Counted from the stretch's first letter, positions 23,546-37,791 are shown. The stretch: DNA of 64,000 nucleotides from Apostichopus japonicus (GCF_037975245.1 NC_092582.1:8684501-8748500); one strand, 5' to 3'. A program made the numbers and translations. Notes: generated from the letters alone by a model not told the origin.

Positions 23546-25050
23546 GTAAGATATCATACATGTTTCTGTTATTTTTCTTCTTCATATACTACAGCTGTCG
23601 GCAGATATTATGTGTTACGTTTTCCTTAAATTTTGGAACTATGATTATTAATGAGTTAATGTGAGTTGGATTAAATATCTCTTTTAAAGGATATAGTATC
23701 GATCTATTTGAAAAGTCAAAATTAATTTAAGAAAAACCCTGTTTGTTCATCTGGCAATACTGTTAATACATGCTATCCAATTCAGTTTATGCTGTGGGCT
23801 GCTATTATATGATATAAATACTTGACACAAATAAGACTGCGTGCGATCTCTATAGTAACTTGATAAACAGGTTTTCATTGCTCTCTGATTGGCTTAAATC
23901 CTTATCATAGGAAATGTTATAAATGGATAGACACTATCTTAGGGCTGGATGGTTCAGTTTCTGAAGGTCACTTGTTAGAATCCCATTGGATACTGTATTA
24001 AGGTTGCTGTTTCAAACATCTGTTGATTATTTAATTATTTCAGACTCACTTTCCTATTTATTAATTGCTTATACATATTATTTTGTTAGAGAGAAACTGT
24101 ACCCGATATTTATTTACTATTGATGTTTCATTAATGACTGATAATTCGTAATTACCAGAGCAGATTCTTTGAATTAGTATTTTTTTAAATTTCGAATGAC
24201 TGAATCACTTCTCAATAATCGCATTTCTAATAGTTTGTTTTGTTGATTATCTAAACGATCCGTGACATCGTTGACATATATATTCAATTTTCGAGAACAC
24301 CAACATCTTTACCCATTTCTCGTGACAAGCTTATTTTATAAGTTTGAAGTTACTACAAATGCAAAGCTATTTTCTAGCCAAACTCTCGCTATTTACCGGT
24401 ATAGTAGAGGGTAAAACACGCAGAGTATTAAAACTGTTAACAATCACTTAAATCGTTAGGTTTTTTAGCATTACTTTGTTTTGACATTTTCTGACGTTTC
24501 AGTTATTTTTGGTGTGTTTTATTTTCTTTTGTGTATTTTTCTTTTTCTTTTCATGTAAATTATTTGTATTTCTATTGCGAGCATGTATTTACCCATTCAA
24601 GATTATAATAAAGTTGAAATTAATTCATATCAAATCATATCGAAAGTTGAACACCGGTGAAATCGTGTTTCCCACACACACTGTATTTTGTTTCCGGCAC
24701 ACAAATTCATTGATCTGTTTATCTTGTTCTCTGATTCACTCATATTAGCCAGATGTTCTGTGGAATAGCGAAACCAAGATGGAATTTGGCGGTTGTTTTT
24801 GGAGATATGAACTAATTTGACTCGATAAATGATTCCCTTTATGTCTGTTGAAATTCACCTTTTAATTTACTACTTTATTTTTTCTCCTTGTTTAGTACAT
24901 GGCTAAAAACCAGCCTCTCTTGATCATGGATTACATTATGAAATATCACTTTTGTAAGGCGATCTTTGTTAAGCAAATTAACAATGTGTTGCATTTGTTA
25001 TTAATAATGCGATGCTAACGTCATATCTCTTATCTTTCATCCTCTAACAG
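23546..25050. other. Intron of the unrecognised gene
   Basis: AT-rich sequence with pyrimidine-rich stretches; nothing recognised. Confidence 0.4.
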
Positions 25051-25107
25051 GATCCGAACAGTTACTACTTCAAACAGCTCGATGAAGCAGCAATTAAGAC
25101 TCAACAA
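25051..25107 (+). CDS. Small internal exon of the unrecognised split gene
   Basis: A 57-nt phase 0-0 exon between CCTCTAACAG and CAACAA|GTAAGT, encoding DPNSYYFKQLDEAAIKTQQ. It follows the previous exon in frame (..GRWE|DPNS..). Confidence 0.55.
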
Positions 25108-25700
25108 GTAAGTAGAAAGAACTTCTATTGTGAGAATGCAATGGACACGATCTTTAATACGTAGTAATTTAGCGTTGAAAATTAATTATCATGGTGAAGT
25201 GAATTTAAACTCTTGATCGAGTCAACGTAGCAGTAATGTTAGTTTTAATTTAGCGACCCCCCCCCCCCCCAATTGAGTAGAACACCAGTAATTCAATGAG
25301 AGGGCGTGCTGGTATGTGCGCACGTAATCCATTATCCACCACCTACTCTTAAGTCTTCCCCATCGTGCTTCGCGAAATGAGGAAAAGACAACAAACTCTA
25401 CACGAAAGCTGTTACTACACACCGTGCTTGTGATTATTGTATTTTAATGGGCCTTTAGCCAGGGATTTCTGTTTATGGGGTTCCAATGCTTTTCTAGGAG
25501 GTTGGGGGTGGGGGAGGCAACCCCTTGCTAAAAACAAGTTCTTGCAATTCCTTTTCTTCTGGGAGGGAGGGGTGGTGTAGGTTACATATATTTTGGGACC
25601 CATGCCGCCCCGCCCCCGTTATCACGCCATTGCCTATAAGTTGATAATGAAATAAATTTATCTGATAAATGCTCATCATTGCATTTTCGCCCTCTCTCAG

Positions 25701-25778
25701 GATTCGGAGACCGAAACCTCAAGACAGGCAGGTGTGGTGGCGACTGAGACCCCACATGAACAGACAAGACCTGCAGAG
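25701..25778 (+). CDS. Small internal exon, Glu/Thr-rich segment
   Basis: A 78-nt phase 0-0 exon between CCTCTCTCAG and GCAGAG|GTAAGA, encoding DSETETSRQAGVVATETPHE and then QTRPAE. Polar and acidic, it looks like a disordered linker or cytoplasmic tail. Its size and phase 0 make it easy to skip or include by alternative splicing. Confidence 0.5.
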
Positions 25779-26295
25779 GTAAGAATCGTCTCAATGTTAC
25801 ACACAGCCATGGACAATGGTAATGAAAAGCAGCGTATGACGTCATTGATTATCATTATACAGTACATTAACACTGTATGGTGAGGCTTTCATCGACAAAT
25901 ACTTGAACACAACTTCAGAGTTAACATGACAGAGTAAGACTGTCCTGATTATAAACCACTCGTCGTTCCAGTACAGCTGTCATCTATTTGTTACCTAATC
26001 GAAATAAAAAATGGAACATTATATCATGCACTTGTCATCTATTCTTGTGACTAATAGTGTTGATTAAAGTAAGCGTAACTATATAAACAAACATTTAACT
26101 CTTTATCCCTCCCAACCACTCTTCCTCCCCAAAGACACACTCAACTTGCCCATAAATTTTAATATTTAAATAATCGTTAGCAATTAAAAACAATATTTAT
26201 CTCCCTACCACCCACCCCCCCCCCCAATAAAAGCGCCAAGTTGAATGCTCAATCTATTTAAGTTACTCTCACAATACATTGCTTTCCTTGTTTAG

Positions 26296-26335
26296 GATCG
26301 TCAAAGGACCAGACGGAAATGTACCATATCTTGAG
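26296..26335 (+). CDS. Short exon present in both duplication copies, stop codon in the joined frame
   Basis: A 40-nt segment between TTGTTTAG and TTGAG|GTGAGT. Joined in phase 0 to the previous exon it reads DRQRTRRKCTIS and TGA at 26332-26334, a basic C-terminus. In the +2 frame it is open as IVKGPDGNVPYLE. The duplicate at 33553-33592 keeps both the splice sites and both readings. Whether this is the terminal coding exon or an exon of another frame is unresolved. Confidence 0.4.
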
Positions 26336-27984
26336 GTGAGTTTCAAGGTTAAGATATCAGTATATATGATGAAGGACCTAATGTGATACATGTACAATAA
26401 GATATTATCAGTTCTGTATACAAGAATGCAACCCTGCTGACAAATCATGTGTTCCTGGTAAACAATATAAGAATTAGTATTCGTCTAGAATATATCGGTA
26501 TCTGCCTCTGGCAATAAAACTTCCTAAGAGGAAGGATATTTAAAATTAATCAGGCAGAATATTCATACATAAGTAACCAATCGGAACTCCCCTTCCCGCC
26601 CTAGTCTTCCGGGTGTCATAGTTTTGTATTCCATGATTGTTTTTAAAATTTGTATTAGTGTCATCTTTAATGAGGGTATCCTGTTCAATGCAGAAGCACA
26701 GCTTTCCACAGGAGATCATAGGTACAAAAATAGAAAGATTCTGAAGATTAGGTGGCATCATCGGCCATAGAATGATCGCAGAACAAATTAAACCTAAAAC
26801 GGTATATATCCTATACAGCCATCTATCATAAAAATATTTAATTATACTTTGAAAAGAGCACAGTAATGAATAACTACATTTGTATCTCGTGTTTCTTGTT
26901 TTCTGTTCTTCATTAGAGATAACGTCCGGTAACCACATGATTCAACCGGGGCACCTGCTGAGCGACAGTACGTTTATGACGTCAGTGGCTACGCACAATG
27001 TGACGAATACTACATTTAAAGTCTTCCATTCATGTTGTAATTTGCAAAGTTCATATATTGGTAATGTTTTAGTTACGACAGCAAGTAATTATTGCAATTA
27101 TCCGGAGACATTCTTTAATATATTCCTTGATCACTATCATAGTAATGTATCCTTTCTTACCGAGGTTTTGTTGACCTTTGCACAATATTCATGTTGTTCT
27201 TAAATGTCATATTATACCATTCTTGAAATTAACTGATATGACTAACATTCTGAACTGAGTAGTTGTATCTCACCGTCAATCAGTAAAGTAGATGACCTAA
27301 AGACCAAGCTCGTCAAATGATATATCAAATTTTATTTGTATATACAAAATACACCTCCTATTCTTTGCAGTATTCCATTGCCTTTTGAGAAATCTATACT
27401 GGATTTAATGTTGATTTGTGTTGCTAATCATTAGGTAAGGGGGTGGACACGGAATTGTTCTTAAGGCCAGTTGAAAATAACTGTGCCCTATCCACTGGCG
27501 GCACACACGTCTGGCCTCATAAATAAACTGTCTCGCTACTTAATTGTGAGATATTGCACCTTTGATATAATTTCTTAAGTACAGTATTTCGTCCAAAATC
27601 GATCAAATTGATTTTTTTTCTTTCTCTTCGTTTTGTTGTGACATTGTTAGTGTGCGTTCCGTTTGTTTTCTGATGTAATATATAACCACTATGCTAGTAT
27701 GATTTAATCTGTGTATTTGAGAGAAGCTGTTTGTTCGAAGTGAAGGAAAGCACGTTGACTTTCTGGTAGCCTGTGGATGGCATCCACTATTTTCTGTGTA
27801 AATATTAAACTTGAGGCAATAGGTTAGTCTGCTTGATGATTGAGCACTATATTTAACACCATAAAAATACTTCGATCTCAACAAATTCTTGACAAAATTG
27901 TAATTTGAGATGTTGCTTTTAAACGTACAGTCGCGTTTTTTTCACCAAATATCAGATCTTCAATAGAGGGTGTTTCCTCTACAG

Positions 27985-28012
27985 AGAACAGATGAAAAAG
28001 AAACGGAATTAC
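27985..28012 (+). CDS. Possible 28-nt micro-exon in duplication copy A
   Basis: AG-bounded (TTCCTCTACAG) and followed by GTAAGAAT. In phase 0 it reads RTDEKETEL plus one base. The counterpart in copy B (37792-37815) keeps both splice sites but is 24 nt long. Very short, so weak. Confidence 0.25.
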
Positions 28013-30850
28013 GTAAGAATTGTTCTAAGTTTAAGTAACTTAGGTTTTTTGTTTCAATGTACATATTTTCTGTTATTCAGGCCAAATTAAACAAATTATA
28101 AAATCTATCAGTATCATGCATTATGAATACATGACTACATGTTGTATGCTACTTTATTACAGTGCTATAAATTTCAACGTAAATCACACACCCCCTTTAA
28201 CCTAATATATGTACATATATACGTCAGCACTAACTTTTCGTTAGTTTTGACCTCCATTCAACTTCTTTAGAAACCTGTTTCAAGTTATCATAACTAAAAA
28301 AATGAATGGATTTAATTTTACTTTATTCCTTCCCTACCTATCCCCCCCCCCCTCTCTCTCTCTCTCACTCTGCCTCTCCCCTGTCTCTCTTAAGTTAGTG
28401 TAATAGAATTAGTTTTTTTTTCATAAACGTCGATTTGATTCCATGTAAAGGAAAGAAAACAATTCTCTCGAAGTTCTTGACTGCTACTTACTGTACGTTG
28501 CCATAGTGACCGGATATGACATGTACTTAATTTGAACAGAGATATATTATAAATTGATCTGAATCTGTTGTCATAGAAACTTATTTTCCACCATTTTAAA
28601 CATTTTCCCTTTTTGAGCTTGTACATATGTTTTGCCTCTTACAATTAATATAACGTCATTATGTTAATATACATACATAACTCCAATTTATGTTTTAATC
28701 TTTAGGGGACCATCTTCATAGATAGGCTACATCAAGGTGTTACACATTTTAGCATTTCTAGCGAACAAACGTGGAGCATGTAACTATAATCAGTTAAATG
28801 ATTACATTTTACTTCCGTTTGACTTATATGTATTACGTAACGTAGAACAAAGGTATTGGTAACGAAGATAAACGCCTGATCTATAATTTCATGTGAAACT
28901 AAATAATAATCTCGGAATGTTTCTTTAGAAGTTCTTACGTTTTATTTACATTGGTATCGATATTACATAAAACTACATTAAACTCACTATAAAAAAATCA
29001 TGATTTAGTCTGCCATATATAGGAACGTACTTTCTATAATCTGATTTAGTTTATATTATTTGCGTATAGTAAACATTTTTATCATTTTATGCTGGCATGT
29101 ATTACTTCTTTCAAATAATGCAACATACGTTATATATCAATACGTACATCCACTTGAATTTATATTATTATTGATAATATTAATAAAACCATTCTTAAAC
29201 ATGTTAAAACTGAATATTATAGTATGCAAGTACATTATATGTTACTATTTCTAATGACCAATCAGAGAGCATTAAATTATATTAGAAAATACGAATTAAT
29301 CTTACATTATAGTTTAGCTTGGGTATTGCATACCGTAAAACAAATCTAATGTGACCGTTGATAGACATTTTATTATTTTTTTCTTTGTTATATTTTCATT
29401 TCATTACAATGGAGGCACCAAGGGAGAGGATGGGGTAATTCCCCAAGTCAAGATGGTTCCTACTCCCAGTTTCCACCAGTCGGCTCTGGTAAAAGAGAAA
29501 CCTATGCAGTTCTGTCCCCTAACTTTGCACGTTATGTGCATTTTATGCAGGTACAGTTTTGCCATTCAGAAATGCTTGTTCCCAATTATTTGCCCGGCAA
29601 CCACTTGTCCTTCCACCCCCCCCCCCACCTCTTTCTCTGGAAATTATGGTACCATTACTGTTCAGAAAAACCAATAAAAAAGTTCTATTGAACTATTTTT
29701 TGTTACTTACGTCTATCCATACATCGTATATTACTGTCTTTATTCATTAGGTTCTACCTTATAATCAATTGTTTTAATTTTTCCAAAGTCTAATAACCCG
29801 AAATCTTTCAAATGTTTTTGTGTATATGTAATCCTTCGGTTAAATATTCAAGATAAAAGAATAAAATCAACTTAACGAAATAATTGACAACATCAACCAC
29901 GAGACAGATGGACTGAACCATAAACAAAATTAATGATTATTTGCGGATATGCTATATATGTCGAAATATCAATCGAATATTCCACAATGATTTCTGTTTT
30001 ATAATTTTCATAATAGTAAAATAAGACTATAGTGGCTGTGAACCGTATACTAGAGGCTATGAGCCGTTCTAGTGGCTGTGAGCTGTTATTTACGATAAAC
30101 TATAATTATTATCAGACTAACCATATTGCACCTATCATTAAATACTGCATTTTATCGGGCAGCATATTGGTCATTAACGCTTGTAAAATATGGTATTTTC
30201 ATTAAATATGTAATCGCAATTTTATGCAGTTGTCACTTTCTGTTTGTTTTGATCGCAGTTTTTCTTATAACCCCCCCCCCCCCAGAATAAAGTCAGGGAT
30301 TATCCTAGTGTACATTAATATGTAACATGTATATGTTCCGCACAACCTAAACACTCGAAGGTTCTTCAATATTGTTTCAAAAGATGAAAAATATAGTTTA
30401 CTCTTATTATGTTTACAATCAACCTTCATTTTACCAACATTTCTCAAAAGGAAGGGCTATAACTCTCACCTTAGACCCTTCCTCTCCGCGACATAAAGTG
30501 TACTCCCATCCCCAATTCCACCCTTCACCCAAAATGGTGAAATGTAAAGGGTAAGATACTTAACCAGAATTCAAAAACTAAATCTAAATTCGGAAGTCAG
30601 AAGAAGGAGAAACCTGACGTTGACCTATACTTATATGGTCAGAGCCTTCACGAGGTGCTGAATTGTCAAACATTTGTCAATCAAGTATAGATGAGAAAGT
30701 GTAACAGCGAAGTGTAGACATGTAAGAGAGGAGCTCTGTAAAATGCAGCTGGTAAACCAAAGGGGACAGTTCTTCTCTACTCAATCATCAAGATATCATC
30801 ACATTCTGTCATACACTCGATTGTAAGGAGGCCTGAGGTAGAGAGTGGAT

Positions 30851-33509
30851 CAGTTAAGTCGCTCTCTTCGGTGACTCTTCTTAACAAAATTACACCATCA
30901 TGAAGACCAAGGCCAAGCTTATCGCCATCAACGAAATTCATTGTATTAGGGTTTTTTCATGAGAAAATGTTCGTCCTTCCTAAAACGCATGTCAAAAACC
31001 AATGGTTAGTAGACAGCAGTGCGATTTGTTATGCATTAAGCAATGAGTTTGTCTTAGCTAATCTGTTATTTCTTTCGTCCCAATAAAAGATACAACAATC
31101 CAACAGGAAGCCATACAGGAAAATTAATCATCTTGAGGTTAACATATTTGTCACTAACCCGTTAACTGTATTTCCATTCTCTAGTCTGCTTCATAGTATG
31201 CTATTTGTTTTACTGAAATGTGTTATGTTTTCTTTTGTACAATAGTACGAACAATACATTTTGAATTTAATAACAAAATAACGAAAGTATAGGAGCGGTT
31301 ACAGCATGCAGTTAGTTCATAATGATAACAAAGTAGCAGCATTTGACTGTCATGTTGTTTGATTTTCTCTGTATATTGCAGACAAATGGCGTCCCGTTAA
31401 TACATATTTCTAGCACCCTCTACTCCCTCCTTCCGACCAACACATACCGTATCGCAATAATAACAACTGTATCATGGATTGATTTGAATGTTTACATGCT
31501 TCTTGATAGCAAATTTTCTAAAACCTATATAGTTCTTTTCCTTTAATAGACAATGTTTCCTTTGAAATAATGAAAGAAAAATTTCCAAAGTTTTTCCTGT
31601 TTACATATGGTTATTATTAACAAAAAAAAAGCAGAATCCATGCGAAATGTGGAGATGGGCTGCTCTCTTTGTTTAAGTGCGCAAATCTAAAAGTGTGTAA
31701 TCTTAGTTGAGTAAAGGTTTGATTACATTGCCTACACAAACGTAACATGCTGCACTATTATTTGGTCTGGCTCTACATTTTATTCTTTCTTTCAATAGCA
31801 CACGTACACACACACACATAAATCAAGAACAGGTAGTAGGAGAAATTTGCGTGTAGACTTAATGATAGACCTCATTAAATGCTATAGCCTGAACGTACCC
31901 CAAGAAGCACCATTCACGATTTTTTTTTTACCGGAGGAGGACCTCCAAACGCCTCTACAAGTTAGTCTGCTTCAACCAACTATTCATTCCTTTTCAACGC
32001 TTTGACCCACTCCTGTAATATATGTCTGTATGTCAGTTCATGTTGCTTTAAAAATTCCATAATTATTTATTGAACTTAATAATAATTAATCCTTGTCTGT
32101 TTGTGAGTCGTAAAAGTCGTTTTCTCCAGTTAATTGGATCAACTATTTTTTTCAGTAGGATTAAGTAGGGAAGGTAGGGAATTGTTGATTTTTTTTGTTC
32201 TGTTTTCTGCCTTTTTTTCGAACATGCCTTAATAATATTTTTATTTTTATTTTCTTCATTATTTTATTTGTCTATATTTGGATTATGAGTTCATTGATCT
32301 GTTCATTGCTTTTTATGCTATTTTTGGGGGTCTCTTTCGATTATGTGTTCATTTTTATTTATTTCTACTTTTATCATATTTTTATGGTCTTTTTAAGTGT
32401 AACGTTAATTTTTGAGGGTTTTCAAAGACACAGTATGACAACACGACCGGATGCAATTGTTTCCAACAACTTTGCAATGAAAGTGTAAGTGATGACGTCA
32501 CGCAGAACGTAATTAATCTCACTTGTAAATGTGTATGTCTTTTCAAGATCGCTATTGGTGCTTACATACAAACACACTGCATTGGAGACCAACTTACACA
32601 TTCATCGCTCAGCATGATATAAAAATAAGTATTTCTTTTTTCTTTTTTTCCTCCGTTTATCTCAACTATACATTAATATACAAATAACGTATCCATTCAA
32701 AAATAGCAAAAGTTAAATAGCAATGAAGTTGAACAGCACCATGCAGTATAAAAAAAGTATTTCTATTGTTTTCGAGATTTGCAAAGATGTTATTGAAGCT
32801 TTTATTTCTGTGGTCTCGATGTTGGAGAGAACCCGGTCAGACAAACATACAAACAAGACAAGGGGCCTTTGTAATGTTTTCTTGTTTATGAATATTTATG
32901 AATCTTCAATATCATACACAAGATATGTTTAAGGAGTCTTACATGTTTACAATAATATGAATAATACATTTTATTGTGTGTGTATGTATGTGTGTATGTG
33001 TATGAACACTTTCAAAAAGTTTTGTCAGGGCAATCACAGGATTTGGACAATTTTCAACAACATTATCGAAAATCACTGATACAATTTTGGACTAACTTTT
33101 AGTGACGAGGAATTCGGTAAAACAGCTGGCAACGCGAATAAAATAGCCAACTTTTGGTAAAAGGTACCGCCAAATCAAGAGCATTGTCGCACGTCTGCAA
33201 CGGAAAAGTAAACGTTATGTCCATCGTAGATGTGTGTTTAGTTTGTTTACTTGAACAAACACCGTGATAGTTGGTTGGCGAGTGTGGACGAATATCTATC
33301 AACGATATCCTCCAAAAATGAGTTGGAGCCTCAACAATTTAAGGAGGAGTACACAAGGTATATACAGGGACAAATTTTATGATTGCTCAATTCAACGGGA
33401 TTTGATAGTCTCTTAAAAAGAGCTTGTTATCAAACTGGGTCTGTAATACTTGAACTTTAGATTTCGTCCCCGTTTTCGCGTAGTGGCGAATGTGCACGTT
33501 TAGGCGAAA
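30851..33509. other. Spacer between the duplication copies
   Basis: AT-rich, T-rich tracts and a short TATG/TGTG repeat near 32975-33003. The block around 33320-33450 recurs near 53160-53280 (GGAGCCTCAA.CATTTAAGGAGG and ATCAAACT). No gene is recognised. Confidence 0.4.
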
Positions 33510-33552
33510 TTGAGTTAAGTTACTCTCACAATTTATTGCTTTCCTTTTTTAG

Positions 33553-33592
33553 GATCGTCAAAGGACCAAACGAAAATGTACCATATCTTGAG
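33553..33592 (+). CDS. Duplicate of the 40-nt exon in copy B
   Basis: Same boundaries (TTTTTTAG, TTGAG|GTGAGT) as 26296-26335. One frame reads DRQRTKRKCTIS then TGA; the other is open as IVKGPNENVPYLE. It could be a second terminal exon or a non-functional copy. Confidence 0.3.
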
Positions 33593-34689
33593 GTGAGTGT
33601 AAAGGTTAAGATATCAGTATATATGATGAGGGACCTAATGTGATACATGTACAATAAGATATTATCAGTTCTGTATACAAGAATGCTACCTTGCTGACAA
33701 ATAATGTGTTCCTGGTAAACAATATTAGAATCAGGATTTGTCTGGATTATATCGGTATCTGCTTCTGACAATAAAACTTCCTAAGATGAAAGAATTTTAA
33801 AATTAATCAGGCAGAATATGCATAAGTAACTAACCAATCAGAAATCCCATTTCGCCCTTGTCTTCCAGGTAAATGTTTCATAGTTTTGTATAACATGATG
33901 AAATAATAAGTATACAAGAATTGAAAGATTTCTGAAAATTATGTGACATCATCAACCATAGAAAGATCGCTGTACAAAATTAAGCCGAAACAGTATATAT
34001 CTTATAGCCATTTATCATCAAAATGTGTAATGATACTTAGATAAGCACGGTATTTAATAACCACATTTGTATCTCGTGTTTTTGTTTTCAGTTCTTCATT
34101 AGATATAACGTCCGGTATTGTCATCCAAACCTGCACACCTGCTGAGTGACAGTATGTTTATGACGTCAGTGGCTGCTAACAATGTGACGAATACTTCATG
34201 TAAATGTCTTCCATTCATGTTGTAATTTGTAAAGTTCACATAGTGGTAGTGTTTTAGTTACGAAAGCAAGAAATTATTGCAAATATCCGGAGACATTCTT
34301 TAATATATTCCTTGATCACTATCATAGTAATGTATCCTTTCTTACTAAGATTATGTGTTCCCTTGCGAAATATTGAAACTCTTCTTAAATGTCATATTAC
34401 ACCAATCGTGAAATTAACTGATATATCTCACATTCTAATTTAAGTAATTGCACGCCGGGCTCAGAGGTAAAGGAGATGCTCTTAAAACCAAGCTCGTCAA
34501 ATGTTTTATCAAGTCATCTTATTTTGGTTTCAATAACCAGTATGCGTGACGCCCAAATTGTAAACACGACATATGAATATAGGAACCGTGGATACTTCTC
34601 ATACTTGGCATGCAGATGTCCCATATTAAGTGAAAGAACCATATCGTTTTTAGTGGAAATCAAAGTTCATCTGAGGTCAACAATTGGAG

Positions 34690-35890
34690 ACCTTGTAAAC
34701 GCGATATTCAAGTTATTTAGGATGGGTACTTAATTTAATACTATGCATGTAGATGCATTTTAGTGACTCTAAGAACCCCATTCTTTTTGTAGAGTCAACG
34801 GTTATTTGAGGTCACCGAAGTCAAAGTTAAACACTTTGAAAACATGATATCTCATGATAGCAACGGCGTAACGCCTATGGGTTCGGACGGGGCAAACCCA
34901 GGGGCCCCCGACCAAAGGGGGCCCCCGCTGCACTGATGTACAGAACTTTAAAGTGGGGTACCTTTTTTTCTTTTCTTTTTAAACTGCACATTTCGTTGGA
35001 AAAGAAACTATAAACGAGACAATGGACATATTTTTCTGTGCGTGAATACGTTCGTCCAGCCTCAGTAAATTCAAGCTCTAGCCTTTCCAAGTTCTCGGGA
35101 ACTTGGATACCATTTGTCCACAGGAGTTACGCCACGGGTGGATATAAACATGTTTATGTTAATTGGACATTGGTCATTTGGTCTTATTGTCCTTTCAATC
35201 TCGTAATGTATTCTAGCTTTGCAACACATTTTTTCATGTTCCCAGTATGACAGACAAGGCGGACCAAAAATGTGTCTATGAACGCAGATTTTCCCCAAAA
35301 TCTCAGTCGATAAAATCACCACGAAATGTTCCACATACGGCTTAGATTGCACCAGAGAGCTTGTAGAACCCCAGAGCTTCCAGGGCCCTAAGGCGGGCCC
35401 TGGACCCACGCCTTTGGGACTTCGCGCTCCGCGCTCGTGATGTGCGCTGCGCGCACATCGGTTGATTCTCCGCAGCAGCAAAGGGGCCCTTCCTTCCCTG
35501 GACCCCGGGTCCCCCAGACTCATCTTTATGACGCTGCATGATAGGAAGTATAAAATACCTTTATACTTAGCATGTGTGTGACTTATATTGAGCAGAAGAA
35601 TTGCCTTTTCTGGTGGAGGTCAACCGCCTTCTGAGGTCAACAGAGATGAAACACTAAAAACCTTGTAAACACTATATCTATTAGTTAGGAGCAAGGATAC
35701 TTTTCATACATAGTATATGCATAAATTTGCCACGATGAGTACAAGAATCCTGTTGTTGGTGGTGTAGGTTAAAGTTCATGAGGGGTCACCAGAGGTCAAA
35801 TTCTGAAAATCTTTAAACATGATATCTCAAGGTAGCAATTCGGGATACTTCTCATACTTGGTGGGTGGATGCATCGCATTGAGTACAGGT
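34690..35890. repeat. GATATCTCA satellite tract interrupted by a GC-rich repeat
   Basis: Units with CTTGTAAAC, ATATCTCA, GAGTACAAGAA and GAGGTCAAA lie before 34860 and after 35560. Between them (about 34862-35550) is a distinct repeat containing GGGGGCCCCCGACCAAAGGGGGC-type words and a TGATGTGCGCTGCGCGCACATC palindrome. Related GGGGCCCC/TTGGTC words recur near 49420-49450 and, inverted, near 51350-51430. Confidence 0.7.
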
Positions 35891-36279
35891 TGTATTTTTT
35901 TTAAGGTGGGGGTGTGTATTATAACGTACAGTTGACTGACCTGTGTTTATCATGCCATAGTGTAATTGTAAATCAAATTAGTGGTTTGGGACATTTTTGT
36001 TATAAGAGTGATATTTTTGCAGTATTTCAGTGTCTTTGATCCACGATTTAAGCTTGGTTTGTACTGCTAATAATGAGATGAGGGGTGGTCACGGAATTGT
36101 GTTTACAGCAAAATGAAAATTGTTTGTACCTTTTCAAAGGCGGCACACACGCCTGGCCACATAAATATCATACCTCGCTACTTAATTGTGAGATATAAAC
36201 CCTTTAATATAACGTCTTTAGAATAGTATTTTCGACCAAATCAATAAAGCCCCCAAAAACACTGAAACAAATTAATTGC

Positions 36280-37000
36280 TTCCTATAGCTATACCAGTGG
36301 AGCAAGGAGAGCCATAGGGCCCATTTTCAGCAATATTAATGGACCCTATAGGAGATTCCACAAAATATTACTTACCCAAGATCAAAACATGTTTAAAGGG
36401 CTTCGGTGAGCAATGTTTGATATTTGGTACCTAAAGTCGCCCGTTTATGCATGGCACTCTAGATATTACTACTACGCATGTATTAAATATTTGATGCGTT
36501 CGACTGCAGATTAAGGAAGGGTTCCATATAGATATCTAGATGAATAAACAGTAAGCCTTACCAAGTAGATGTGTCCCGTTTGGTTTATTGACTCCAAGTT
36601 TAATACCAATACTTGCCGCTTGGCTAGCCAGATAGGTAGTATATATAGTTGATACTTGTCACTTTCCTTTGTACCCGTGCCCCAAGCGGCTGCACTGGCC
36701 TCCTTACACGGTTAATGGTTATCACGAATGATAATTTCAACGAGACGCAGTAATGAGAGGTTTGGAACCTCCCAGGCACGGGTCGCACTTTGCCTATGTG
36801 TTTATTAGACGATATGCAACCATGACAGTATAACCTAATTAAATCTTTTCAAAATGAATAAAAGTAAAGAACAAATTACCTGATTAGATCATTAAGATAA
36901 AGATTGCCCCATGATTTTTTTGTTAAAAATAATCAGTGACACAAAACGGTCTATCGTCAAACGTTATTAAATTAAACAACATCATGACGTATGACGAAAA
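36280..37000. other. Unmatched block within copy B
   Basis: About 700 bp with no counterpart noticed in copy A; it contains GGAGCAAGGAGAGCCATAGG and AT-rich flanks. Probably an inserted repeat. No termini could be defined. Confidence 0.3.
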
Positions 37001-37239
37001 CGAAGCCAGCCAGCTTCTATTTTAAATATTACCATTGTAAATGTTAGTGTTATCTTGTATTGAAAGGAACAACCAAAATATGAAATTCTTAGAACGATAC
37101 TGGCCATGCTTTTCTTTACATAACCCCATTTTTTTAACTTGAAATGTTTTCTCTTTTTTGAGCTGTGAAATACTTAGTCCATATGCTGTGTTATTTTTTT
37201 TTTGGAAGCATATGACCACATTGCTATTGCGTGATAATT

Positions 37240-37780
37240 TGTGTGTTTGAGCAAGATTGTTTTTTTCCGTTGATTTTAAGGTGACCTGTGAACGGCATTA
37301 AATATGTAAATGTTAACTTTGAGATGAAGAGTACTTATGCTTGTTGATTGAGCAATACGAGTATAATACCAACAAATTCAGGGCAAAGGCTATTTAAACA
37401 TGATGAAAGATAAAATGTGTAAATATTATCAACTGTTGATTTTAAACGTACACGTTTCCACCAAATATCAGGTTTTAATAAAGGGTTTCTTTTTTATCTA
37501 CAATTTGTGTATTTGAGCAAGATTGTGTTTTTCCGTTGATTTTGAGGTGACATGTGAATGGCATTAAATATGTAAATATTAACTTTGAGATAAAGAGTAC
37601 TTATGCTTGTTGATTGAGCAATACGAGTATAATACCATTAAGTCACCTACAAAGATACCAACAAATTCAGGGCAAAGGCTATTTAAACATGATGAAAGAT
37701 AAAATGTGTAAATATTTTCAGCTGTTGATTTTAAACGTACACGTATTCACCAAATATCAGGTTTTACTAAAAGGTTTTCT
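37240..37780 (+). repeat. Internal tandem duplication (two units of about 255-270 bp)
   Basis: GTGTxTTTGAGCAAGATTGT starts each unit (about 37241 and 37507). CTTGTTGATTGAGCAATACG and TTCAGGGCAAAGGCTATTTA recur in both. The second unit has a short insertion (AAGTCACCTACAAAG). Copy A has a single, more diverged equivalent. Confidence 0.8.
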
Positions 37781-37791
37781 GTTATATCTAG

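Larger units (their letters stand above)
26257..30850 (+). repeat. Segmental duplication, copy A
   Basis: Long near-identical blocks match 33510-39120 in the same order: around the exon at 26296; 26900-27180 with 34080-34370; 27395-27590 with 36045-36240; 29400-29640 with 37920-38110; and 30600-30840 with 38880-39110. Copy B carries extra satellite and repeat insertions, which explains its greater length. Confidence 0.8.

Noticed and set aside
35071-35523. 150-codon minus-strand frame in copy B
   Set aside because: It lies across a GC-rich interspersed repeat, and its Arg/Gly/Pro richness follows the base composition.
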